Source of the DNA: Bacteroidales bacterium
Lineage (GTDB): Bacteria > Bacteroidota > Bacteroidia > Bacteroidales > UBA932
Reading direction: 5' to 3'
Assembly (NCBI GenBank): GCA_023227835.1
Contig: JALOCI010000093.1
Span: 1-5,971 of the forward strand
Length of the DNA: 5,971 nucleotides
Positions 1 through 4,629 of the stretch are shown piece by piece; the first letter of the stretch is position 1; every line of letters begins with the position of its first letter. A program made the translations under genes and the position numbers. The notes under the pieces are model-generated. The model did no database searches. It was not told the origin of the DNA and worked only from the letters and a program-made list of their open reading frames with translations.

Positions 1-156
1 CAACAAGGAGGCAACACATCAACCACCAAATGCCCGAAATGCGGACGGCCGACCAAGTACTTCTGGCGGGGCGAGGTAGTCGTCAAGGTCGAGGTAATCC
101 ACCTGGGGGACTGCCCTGACGCCAAGGCCAAGGAGGTATGGGAGACTAAGGGATGA
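1..156 (+). CDS. Partial zinc-ribbon-like small protein (C-terminal 51 aa)
   Basis: The frame is open from the first base and stops at TGA 154-156, giving 51 residues. No ATG, GTG or TTG lies in frame within the window, so the start is upstream and the gene is truncated by the window edge. The visible part has a CPKC pair (residues 11-14 of the fragment) followed by basic and aromatic residues, then a His at 34 and a Cys at 38 (HLGDC). CxxC plus a later H/C pair suggests a small metal-binding ribbon, but the spacing does not match a family I can name. The next gene starts one base after the stop, so the two are probably co-transcribed. Function is unknown; binding of nucleic acid or protein would be the usual guess for a small zinc ribbon. 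The reading frame is likely real because of the tight coupling and the Cys pattern. Confidence 0.55.
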   Translation, partial: QQGGNTSTTKCPKCGRPTKYFWRGEVVVKVEVIHLGDCPDAKAKEVWETKG

Positions 157-157
157 G

Positions 158-427
158 GTGATTCATGTAACTGTCAAAACACCCATGTTCAACCTGACCA
201 AAGAAGAACTAGATAAAAAATTTGCCCTGCTAGTCACCACAAAGGGAAAAATGGTCTTCGGCGTGGCTTATGACGGTGACATTTACCGAACCAAGAAAGG
301 GTTGCTGAAAAGAATAAAGGGCAACAGGGAATTCGCCGTGACCGTGAAAAAAATGGTTGAGACTATGTTGTTGGTCTATGAAGGCAATCCACAAGAAACG
401 ATTGACAAAACCGAGAAAACAGGCTAA
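158..427 (+). CDS. Hypothetical 89-aa basic protein
   Basis: I do not recognise this protein. The chosen start is GTG at 158, one base after the TGA of the preceding gene, with AAGGGA at 148-153 as a weak ribosome binding site; this suggests translational coupling. An internal ATG at 185 has no ribosome binding site. The product is 89 aa, lysine-rich and soluble, with no signal peptide and no clear membrane segment. A short beta-rich middle (VTTKGKMVFGVAYDGDIY, about residues 26-43) is followed by a basic helical stretch around 45-75. The gene is visibly more AT-rich than the genes downstream, which may mean a different origin. Its last codons contain the promoter of the next gene: TTGACA lies inside the reading frame at 402-407 and the TAA stop (425-427) is the first half of the -10 element. 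Confidence 0.7.
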   Translation: MIHVTVKTPMFNLTKEELDKKFALLVTTKGKMVFGVAYDGDIYRTKKGLLKRIKGNREFAVTVKKMVETMLLVYEGNPQETIDKTEKTG

Positions 428-430
428 CCT
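402..430 (+). promoter_or_regulatory. Promoter P1 (TTGACA-N17-TAACCT)
   Basis: The -35 box TTGACA is at 402-407, the spacer is 17 bp, and TAACCT at 425-430 is the -10 box. The bases after the -35 (TTGACAAAACC) match those of P2 and P5. CATAAA follows five bases after the -10, at the same offset as in P2, which places the likely transcription start near A437. It drives the helical protein gene at 474. The -35 is a perfect sigma70-type match; the -10 agrees with TATAAT at three of six positions. Confidence 0.75.
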
Positions 431-441
431 AATCTCATAAA

Positions 442-461
442 TGCGGACGATTAAGTCCGCA
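442..461 (+). promoter_or_regulatory. 5' leader hairpin directly after the P1 start
   Basis: TGCGGAC (442-448) and GTCCGCA (455-461) form a perfect 7-bp stem with the 6-base loop GATTAA. The stem begins about five bases after the presumed transcription start and ends 12 bases before the ATG at 474. A hairpin at the extreme 5' end of an mRNA is known to protect against RNA decay, as in ompA and some phage mRNAs. That role here is inferred. Confidence 0.6.
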
Positions 462-473
462 GAACCAAGCCAT

Positions 474-977
474 ATGGCAAAAAAGTTCACTCTCAAGGCG
501 TCGCTCCTCGACTCCCTCACGGGAACCCTCGTCATCGCTCCCAAGGAGCTTTTCGAGCTTATTCCTGACGCCGACCTCGCCCTCATCCGCAAGGAGGGGA
601 AGCTCGTTGACGAGCTGGCCGAGGCCAACCTCGCCTACACCGACGCCCGCGCCAAGCTCATCGAGGAGGCCAACAAGGTCGTCGCCGGCCACAAGGAGCG
701 GTATGCCAAGGCCAAGGATGACGGCCTCGACGATGAGTCTCTCAAGAAAATCGAAGCCGAAATCAACGAGGAGATGAAGGCCGAGTTAAAGGCCTTGGAG
801 GACGCCTCCCCAGTCAAGACCCTCGCCGACGCCATCATCGAGGTCACCGTCTCCTCCGACGAGCGGTTTGACCTCCTCAAGACCCTCCTGAACGCCAAGG
901 GTATGATTTCCAAGTGGAACGTCTCCAAGGCCCTCATCGAGGTGGCTGACGCCGTGGAAGCCGCTGTCGAGGCTTAA
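474..977 (+). CDS. Helical coiled-coil protein, paralogue A (167 aa)
   Basis: Family unknown to me. ATG 474 is chosen because the protein then lines up from its first residues with the paralogue at 4094 (MAKKFTLKASLLD against MKTLTMKASLLD). An in-frame ATG at 441 would add 11 residues and would swallow the leader hairpin; it cannot be excluded, since it would give a nearly leaderless mRNA. No Shine-Dalgarno sequence precedes either start. The protein is acidic, Lys/Glu/Ala-rich and almost wholly helical, with a probable coiled coil over about residues 45-105 (KLVDELAEANLAY and the following Glu/Lys heptads). There is no Cys, signal peptide or membrane segment. The C-terminal 35 residues form a second, less charged helical part. 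A private strong promoter, a stabilising leader hairpin and a strong terminator suggest an abundant product, for example a virion or scaffold component; this is inference. Confidence 0.85.
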   Translation: MAKKFTLKASLLDSLTGTLVIAPKELFELIPDADLALIRKEGKLVDELAEANLAYTDARAKLIEEANKVVAGHKERYAKAKDDGLDDESLKKIEAEINEEMKAELKALEDASPVKTLADAIIEVTVSSDERFDLLKTLLNAKGMISKWNVSKALIEVADAVEAAVEA

Positions 978-991
978 GGCTGGAATCGGAA

Positions 992-1025
992 AGGAAAACA
1001 GCCCCCCAGAAGGGCTGTTTTTCCT
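992..1025. terminator. Intrinsic terminator, probably bidirectional
   Basis: AAAACAGCCC (995-1004) pairs with GGGCTGTTTT (1012-1021) around a 7-base loop. The flanking AGG and CCT extend the stem past one bulged base. On the plus strand the 3' arm runs into a five-T tract just after the stop codon of the gene ending at 977. Read on the minus strand the hairpin is followed by TTTTCCTTTCC, so it can also end transcripts of the convergent peptidase gene. Confidence 0.85.
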
Positions 1026-1037
1026 ATTCTTTGACAG

Positions 1038-1096
1038 CTAGGACGCGTTTGCCGCCCTAAGACGGGCGTTGATACCTCTGAAACCCGTCCTAGGGC
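1038..1096 (-). other. 3'-UTR stem-loop with two alternative pairings
   Basis: Positions 1054-1066 and 1084-1096 form a 13-bp stem around a 17-base loop. In minus-strand RNA every position pairs, with one G-U; in plus-strand RNA that position is an A-C mismatch, so the structure fits the minus transcript better. The 1086-1093 arm can instead pair perfectly over 8 bp (CTAGGACG with CGTCCTAG) with 1038-1045. No T tract follows on either strand, so it is not a standard terminator. It lies downstream of the peptidase gene's stop codon and may stabilise the 3' end of that mRNA or bind a protein. Confidence 0.5.
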
Positions 1097-1142
1097 AACG
1101 TGGGTGGCTTATTTCCTCTTTTTTCCCTTACATCCCATATGG

Positions 1143-2507
1143 TTATTTCTTGGCCCTGGCCTGGCCGATGATGACCATGACCGCGCCGACCAGGGCAAAG
1201 GCTCCCTCGAACGCGGCGGTCACGGCGTCCTGCGTGATGTCGGGATAGAACTGGTGGACGAACATCATCACGAGCGGCAGGGCCATGAGGACGAAGCCCT
1301 TGAGCCGCAGGGAAACGCTGTCATCTACGCTGGAACCGTACCAAGGCTTCTTCTGGTCGCTACCCGCGATTCCACCCGTGTAGGACACGGAACCGACGAG
1401 CGTGACCTTGCCGTCGATGACCTTGGCGACAAGCTCGCCCTTGAAGTCGCGGAGCTCCTGACCTTCAATCTGGGAAGCCAGCACGTTCTCCGTGCGGGAC
1501 TGGATAGGCTCGGCTACCTCCTTGTTGCGGGCGAGGAACTGGCCGAACTCCTCGAAGTTGGTCACGGGACGCAACATCTTGGCGGCGTAGAGGCAGGGCA
1601 GGATGCCTGTGCCGTCGTTAACGAAATACAGGTATCCTTCTTTAAACTCGAACATATGGGGCTTTTCCGTCGCGTGGACGGGGTTAACGTCGTGGAGCAT
1701 GGTTGACTCAAGGTCGAAATCGGGGGCGAAACGGCGGTCAAAGGAACCGTCTGACTTGTAGCTGTCCCTTATCTCGTCTATCGCCCCGTCCGCCCCCCAC
1801 TTGGCGACGGCATGGTTGGCGTCACCAATCGCCCTGTGCCAGAGTCCTTCCTTGTCGCGGAAGCCCATCTTGACGCAAGCCTCGACGGGGGCTATCAGGA
1901 GGCTCTGGCTGATGTTGGTGTCGTCGGGCATGACCCACTCCCACGAGTAGGTGAACCGAGCCAGGAACTCCGCGCCCAACGCCCGGCCCTTTTCAAGGAT
2001 GCTGTCTTTTATGTCAGAGTAGTATTCCGCTTCCGTCATGCCGTCTACCGTGGGCCACAAGGTCTCGGGAACTGGCCCCATCGTCCTCATCGTCTCGGCT
2101 ACTGTCCTAAGGCTGTTGCCGACGCGCGGCACGGTGCCGGACAGCTTGGCGAGCCATCTGCGGCTCATGTTGAAGCGAAACCGTCCGCCCACGTCCTCGG
2201 TGACGTAGCCGTTGTCGAACAGCCAGTCAACGGCCGTCTGCGTGAAGGCCCCCGCGTCAAGGAGGTAGTTCATCTTGGCCGTCACCGAGGCGGCGAGGGC
2301 GTAGGAAACGCAGGCGTAGACGTCGGCGAAAGAGCCGTCATGCGCCCGCCATGACTGCGGCCTTCCCGTGTCCAAGTACCTCTTGAAACCAGCCTTGTTC
2401 CTTATCGGGTCAGTGACTCCGCTCAACCCCCCGAAATACCAGTCCTTCGGTCTCGGGGGCTCGATAATCAGGCCGCCGCCCATGAAATTGTTTTGGTCGG
2501 TGTTCAT
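1143..2507 (-). CDS. Papain-like (C1) cysteine peptidase fused to a two-helix holin-like membrane domain
   Basis: The product is 454 aa. ATG at 2507 is preferred; the frame also stays open to a TTG at 2543, inside a hairpin loop. No Shine-Dalgarno precedes the ATG. Papain-type order is visible: Cys66 in ACVSYALAASV leading a helix; FNMSRRWLAKLSG, then GNSLRTV and GPVPETLWP (112-152), which match the helical and loop pattern of phage C1-like peptidases; ISQSLLIAPV (199-208); His232 in NHAVAKWG; and Asp248 in IRDSY at the place of the papain Asn. The Cys-His-Asp triad is therefore present in order; the oxyanion Gln is not obvious. After a linker of about 100 residues come two hydrophobic helices (403-420 and 432-449) ending in RAKK, like small phage holins. 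There is no signal peptide. Cleavage of virion, cell-envelope or host proteins at the membrane is plausible. Peptidase assignment is by motif reading only. Confidence 0.75.
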   Translation of the reverse strand: MNTDQNNFMGGGLIIEPPRPKDWYFGGLSGVTDPIRNKAGFKRYLDTGRPQSWRAHDGSFADVYACVSYALAASVTAKMNYLLDAGAFTQTAVDWLFDNGYVTEDVGGRFRFNMSRRWLAKLSGTVPRVGNSLRTVAETMRTMGPVPETLWPTVDGMTEAEYYSDIKDSILEKGRALGAEFLARFTYSWEWVMPDDTNISQSLLIAPVEACVKMGFRDKEGLWHRAIGDANHAVAKWGADGAIDEIRDSYKSDGSFDRRFAPDFDLESTMLHDVNPVHATEKPHMFEFKEGYLYFVNDGTGILPCLYAAKMLRPVTNFEEFGQFLARNKEVAEPIQSRTENVLASQIEGQELRDFKGELVAKVIDGKVTLVGSVSYTGGIAGSDQKKPWYGSSVDDSVSLRLKGFVLMALPLVMMFVHQFYPDITQDAVTAAFEGAFALVGAVMVIIGQARAKK

Positions 2508-2520
2508 GGTCTTTTTAGTT

Positions 2521-2556
2521 AAGGAAACCGCCCCTTCTCGCAAAAGGGCGGTCCTT
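2521..2556. promoter_or_regulatory. Terminator-like hairpin just upstream of the peptidase start
   Basis: ACCGCCC (2527-2533) pairs with GGGCGGT (2546-2552) around a 12-base loop. AAGG (2521-2524) and CCTT (2553-2556) extend the stem past a two-base bulge. On the minus strand the 3' arm is followed by TTTCCTTAACT, a weak U-rich tract, 13 bases before the peptidase ATG. It could attenuate transcription into the peptidase gene, end a separate leader RNA, or simply stabilise the mRNA. The T tract is too weak to choose. Confidence 0.5.
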
Positions 2557-2659
2557 GCTTGCCAGAGGATTTCCAGCCGGAGTCAGCTAGGTTATCAGCG
2601 CATTTACGCGCATATTAGGCTAGACACGGCTTTCGGCCAGAAAACGGCAGTTGATTACT

Positions 2660-2679
2660 CCCCAGAAAGGAGGTAGGGG
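2660..2679 (-). other. Hairpin exposing a 16S-3'-end-like (anti-Shine-Dalgarno) sequence
   Basis: CCCC (2660-2663) and GGGG (2676-2679) flank a 12-base loop. On the minus strand the loop contains ACCTCCTTTCT, the sequence of the 16S rRNA 3' end in many bacteria. On the plus strand it is a perfect AGAAAGGAGGT ribosome binding site, but the ATGs that follow at 2685 and 2690 open frames of only two and five codons. The element would lie in the P5 leader. It may be chance. Confidence 0.3.
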
Positions 2680-2722
2680 CTGACATGGGATGAAAAGTGG
2701 GCCATGAGCCGTCTACTCCTGA

Positions 2723-2751
2723 ATCGTAACCCATACAAACGGTTTTGTCAA
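2723..2751 (-). promoter_or_regulatory. Promoter P5 (TTGACA-N17-TACGAT), minus strand
   Basis: Read on the minus strand, TTGACA covers 2751-2746, the spacer is 17 bp, and TACGAT covers 2728-2723 (four of six to TATAAT). The -35 extends as TTGACAAAACC, as in P1 and P2. After the -10 comes TCAGG, close to the TTAGG of P2 and P4. The start should be near 2715-2716. It points to the peptidase gene at 2507. Confidence 0.7.
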
Positions 2752-2787
2752 TTGTTTCATGTGGAGCAATAGCCCCTTGACAAAACC
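2741..2787. repeat. Inverted repeat joining the two divergent promoters
   Basis: GGTTTTGTCAA (2741-2751) and TTGACAAAACC (2777-2787) are perfect 11-base inverted copies separated by 25 bp. Each arm contains one promoter's -35 box plus the first five spacer bases. The symmetry may follow simply from a shared promoter sequence on both strands, or it may be a site for a dimeric regulator acting on both genes. Confidence 0.7.
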
Positions 2788-2805
2788 AAAATAACATGGT
2801 AAGGG
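2777..2805 (+). promoter_or_regulatory. Promoter P2 (TTGACA-N17-TAAGGG)
   Basis: TTGACA is at 2777-2782, the spacer is 17 bp, and TAAGGG at 2800-2805 is the presumed -10. The -10 is a poor sigma70 match, but the 15 bases from 2800 agree with those of P4 at 12 positions, including TTAGG directly after the hexamer. The start is probably near A2812 in CATAAA. It would give a leader of about 21 bases, without a Shine-Dalgarno, to the secreted protein gene at 2833. Confidence 0.65.
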
Positions 2806-2832
2806 TTAGGCATAAAGTAACCTATTGCCAAT

Positions 2833-4005
2833 ATGCCAAAATACCTCGTCGCGCTGGCCGTCGCGGCCATGACCGCAGTCGCCGCGCTCGTCTCCGCCCC
2901 GGCCCTCGCCTCCGGCCCGCTAGTCAAGGGTTCCGGCCCGACCGTCTACTACGTCGAGGACGGCAGGCGTTACGTCTTCCCGAGCGCGGCGGTCTTCGCC
3001 TCGTGGTATCCTGCGGGGGCGGACGTGGCGACCGTCAACGATTCCGCCCTCGGTGCGTCGCGTCTCGCCGGGAACGTCACCTACCGGCCCGGCGTCCGCA
3101 TGGTGAAGCTCACCACCGACCCCAAGACCTACGCCGTGGACAAGGGCGGCGTCTTGCGCTGGGTAGCCTCCGAGCAGGCCGCCGTCGCCCTCTACGGGAC
3201 GGGTTGGAACAGGATGATTGACGACGTGTCCGACGCCTTCTTCCTCAACTACAAGGTCGGCGAGCCGATATATTCCGCCGCCGACTACAGCCCCACTATT
3301 GCGGGGTCGGAAGTCAAGACCTTTTCCGACGAGCTGGCCCGCGCGGTGTCCTCTGTCGCAGTCTCCCCGTCGGTCACGGCGACCCCGACTAAGGAGCTTC
3401 CGCCAAGCATCGGCTTCGGGCAGGGCCCGACTTACACCCCGACTGTCGATGACGATGGAAGGTGGCACCTCGACGTTACCTATACCGCCGACCAGAAGAC
3501 GACCATGACGGGAAACACGGGGCCGTTCCCGGCGCGTTCCGAAGTCGTCGCCGAATTGACCTTCACCGGGGAGAACGGGGCGGTCGCGAACGTCAGCCAC
3601 GCCTTCACGACGGGCAAGGGCAACCTCGTCCTGACGCTGGACGACGGTGGCACCCTCGGCGTCACCAACACCGACACCTACGCGGCGGAACTGTCGTCGC
3701 TCAAGATGTCCGTGGCCTATTACGACGACGTGACCGCCGACGCCTTCAAGGTCGGCGACTACATGAATTCCCCGATTGTCGGCGGCTTCGCCATCTCGTC
3801 TTCCGCCGTCGTCTCCGTGGAGCCAGGAGCGACAGTCGCGCTCCCCATGAGGCTTTCAGGCTCCACCTGCCTCAAAGGCGGATGCACGGTGGTCGTCGGC
3901 GTCTCCGCCGCCTCCGCCGACGGGGGAGTTGGGATAACGAAGTCGTCGGCCATCCGCTACTATACCGTGAGGGCCGACGGAGGGCTGGAAAACGGGAGGG
4001 ATTAG
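2833..4005 (+). CDS. Secreted Patescibacteria-type surface protein (390 aa)
   Basis: ATG 2833 begins a clear Sec signal peptide: MPKY, a long Ala/Val/Leu core, then APALA with probable cleavage after Ala26. Residues 28-150 carry a domain I recognise from Parcubacteria proteins of unknown function: YYVEDGRRYVFPSAAVFASWY (38-59), NVTYRPGVRMVKLTTDPKTY (81-100), AVDKGGVLRW (101-110), GWNRMIDDVSDAFFLNYKVG. The domain appears to hold two diverged repeats of about 40 residues, 36-73 and 97-135. A Thr/Pro/Ser linker (175-205) leads to a beta-rich, Thr/Val/Asp-rich part (205-380) resembling Ig-like or adhesin modules, with a lone Cys pair at 346 and 351 that could form a disulfide. No membrane anchor is visible at the C-terminus. 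It is probably exported and attached to, or released from, the host surface. No Shine-Dalgarno precedes the ATG. The exact role is unknown. Confidence 0.85.
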   Translation: MPKYLVALAVAAMTAVAALVSAPALASGPLVKGSGPTVYYVEDGRRYVFPSAAVFASWYPAGADVATVNDSALGASRLAGNVTYRPGVRMVKLTTDPKTYAVDKGGVLRWVASEQAAVALYGTGWNRMIDDVSDAFFLNYKVGEPIYSAADYSPTIAGSEVKTFSDELARAVSSVAVSPSVTATPTKELPPSIGFGQGPTYTPTVDDDGRWHLDVTYTADQKTTMTGNTGPFPARSEVVAELTFTGENGAVANVSHAFTTGKGNLVLTLDDGGTLGVTNTDTYAAELSSLKMSVAYYDDVTADAFKVGDYMNSPIVGGFAISSSAVVSVEPGATVALPMRLSGSTCLKGGCTVVVGVSAASADGGVGITKSSAIRYYTVRADGGLENGRD

Positions 4006-4026
4006 GTTGCTCGTCTCTCATGGAGG

Positions 4027-4055
4027 TTGACAAAAGCCGACAAGTCAGTTAACCT
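4027..4055 (+). promoter_or_regulatory. Promoter P3 (TTGACA-N17-TAACCT)
   Basis: TTGACA is at 4027-4032 and TAACCT at 4050-4055, with a 17-bp spacer, the same hexamers as P1. CATGAG lies at the offset where P1 and P2 have CATAAA, so the start is near A4062, which is also the A of an ATG opening a three-codon frame. The leader to the real start at 4094 is about 32 bases and holds only a weak hairpin (4066-4071 with 4076-4081, two G-U pairs). It has no Shine-Dalgarno at normal spacing. Confidence 0.72.
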
Positions 4056-4093
4056 GTATCCATGAGTTCTTAATCAAGAGTAACGCAAAAACG

Positions 4094-4570
4094 ATGAAGA
4101 CCCTCACCATGAAGGCGTCGCTTCTCGACAAGATTACCCGCGTCATCGCCGGAGTGACTCCTGCGGAAGCCACGGAAATTTATCCCGCTACTGCCCACGA
4201 GTTCCTCCGTGACCAGGACAAGCTCGTTGAAGACCTTGAGAAGACCAACAGCGCCCTCCTTGAGGCATACAAGGCCGGTGAGGAAGTCACCAAGGTCATC
4301 ACCGACAAATACAACGAGCTCGGCAAGGGCAAGACCGAGGATGAGCAGAAGGACCTCTATGACGCCTACGTGAAGGAGCAGAAAGAGGCGGTGGAAGCCA
4401 AGAAGAAGGAGCTTGGCGTTGACGCCCTCCTTGAGGCGGAGGTTGCCGTTGACGTGGATGATAAGGTGGACGAATTCCTGACAGAAGTCTTCACCAACCC
4501 CATCGTCATCAAGAAGTTCCAGAAGGGGAAGAACTACCTCGAAATCATCGACGCCCTGAAAATCCAGTAG
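4094..4570 (+). CDS. Helical coiled-coil protein, paralogue B (158 aa)
   Basis: Family unknown to me, but clearly a paralogue of the protein at 474-977. Both begin with a short basic stretch plus KASLLD, share KLV(D/E)(E/D)L and an Asn-x-Ala step in the coiled coil, and end in a similar D-x-x-D helical segment. At DNA level 495-512 and 4112-4129 differ at one of 18 bases, and AAGCTCGTTGA occurs at 600-610 and 4220-4230. The product is acidic, Lys/Glu-rich and without Cys or Trp, with a probable coiled coil over about residues 38-120 and a basic, hydrophobic C-terminal helix (FQKGKNYLEIIDALKIQ). No signal peptide or membrane segment is seen. Like paralogue A, it has a TTGACA-N17-TAACCT promoter and its own terminator. 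A structural or packaging role in particles is possible but not shown. Confidence 0.85.
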   Translation: MKTLTMKASLLDKITRVIAGVTPAEATEIYPATAHEFLRDQDKLVEDLEKTNSALLEAYKAGEEVTKVITDKYNELGKGKTEDEQKDLYDAYVKEQKEAVEAKKKELGVDALLEAEVAVDVDDKVDEFLTEVFTNPIVIKKFQKGKNYLEIIDALKIQ

Positions 4571-4579
4571 GATTGAGCC

Positions 4580-4611
4580 AAAAGACCGCCCCTTGACAAG
4601 GCGGTCTTTTT
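4580..4611. terminator. Strong intrinsic terminator after paralogue B
   Basis: AAAAGACCGCC (4580-4590) and GGCGGTCTTTT (4600-4610) make a perfect 11-bp stem with the 9-base loop CCTTGACAA. On the plus strand the 3' arm ends in a run of five Ts. On the minus strand the stem ends in TTTT, so it may also stop transcripts of the gene ending at 4715. The loop contains the -35 box of promoter P4. Confidence 0.9.
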
Positions 4612-4621
4612 GTGTTAAGGA
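4593..4621 (+). promoter_or_regulatory. Promoter P4 (TTGACA-N17-TAAGGA) inside a terminator
   Basis: TTGACA (4593-4598) sits in the terminator loop. The 3' stem arm and T tract form the 17-bp spacer, and TAAGGA (4616-4621) is the presumed -10. From 4616 the sequence TAAGGATTAGGGGTA follows P2 closely. The start should be near 4627-4628, only about two bases before the ATG at 4630. Its -35 does not extend as TTGACAAAACC, so it is the least certain of the five. Confidence 0.55.
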
Positions 4622-4629
4622 TTAGGGGT

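Larger units (their letters stand above)
2508..2716 (-). ncRNA. Possible structured leader or small RNA from P5
   Basis: There is no convincing gene in this stretch. If transcription starts at P5 (near 2715-2716), the minus-strand RNA runs about 200 bases before the peptidase ATG, which is long for this compact region. Visible structure, in minus-strand order: a hairpin with an anti-Shine-Dalgarno-like loop (2679-2660), a small GGC/GCC hairpin near 2637-2627, the imperfect tandem repeat GCGCATTTA/GCGCATATTA (plus strand, about 2598-2618), a 5-bp stem near 2590-2573, and the strong hairpin at 2556-2521. A 23-codon ATG frame starting at 2686 has no ribosome binding site. I match it to no known riboswitch. 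It may be a regulated leader or a free small RNA. Confidence 0.35.

Noticed and set aside
29..118. A 29-codon ATG frame after the AAGGAGG at 5-11
   Set aside because: The ribosome binding site is about 17 bases away, too far, and the frame overlaps the more convincing Cys-containing frame ending at 156.
154..156. Readthrough of TGA as glycine or tryptophan (alternative code)
   Set aside because: Continuing past the TGA gives a short, non-protein-like tail, other genes end in TAA or TAG without internal TGA, and Trp is coded by TGG throughout.
1031..1059. A further TTGACA at 1031 as a promoter
   Set aside because: At 17-bp spacing the next hexamer is GCCCTA, and no gene follows on the plus strand; the region is better explained by the stem-loop after the peptidase gene.
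1104..2354. Plus-strand frames opposite the peptidase gene
   Set aside because: The minus-strand frame has recognisable peptidase motifs and membrane helices; the opposite frames are shadows.
2664..2707. A perfect plus-strand Shine-Dalgarno (AAAGGAGGT) as the start of a gene
   Set aside because: The following ATGs at 2685 and 2690 open frames of only two and five codons, and no plus-strand promoter is seen upstream.
2615..2797. A 60-codon minus-strand frame across the divergent promoters
   Set aside because: It overlaps both promoters and the inverted repeat, lacks a ribosome binding site and has no protein-like features; its shorter ATG at 2686 gives only 23 codons.
2920..3600. Long frames opposite and overlapping the secreted protein gene
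   Set aside because: They arise from GC-rich codon structure of the real gene; they are Arg/Gly-rich with no domain, signal or start signal.
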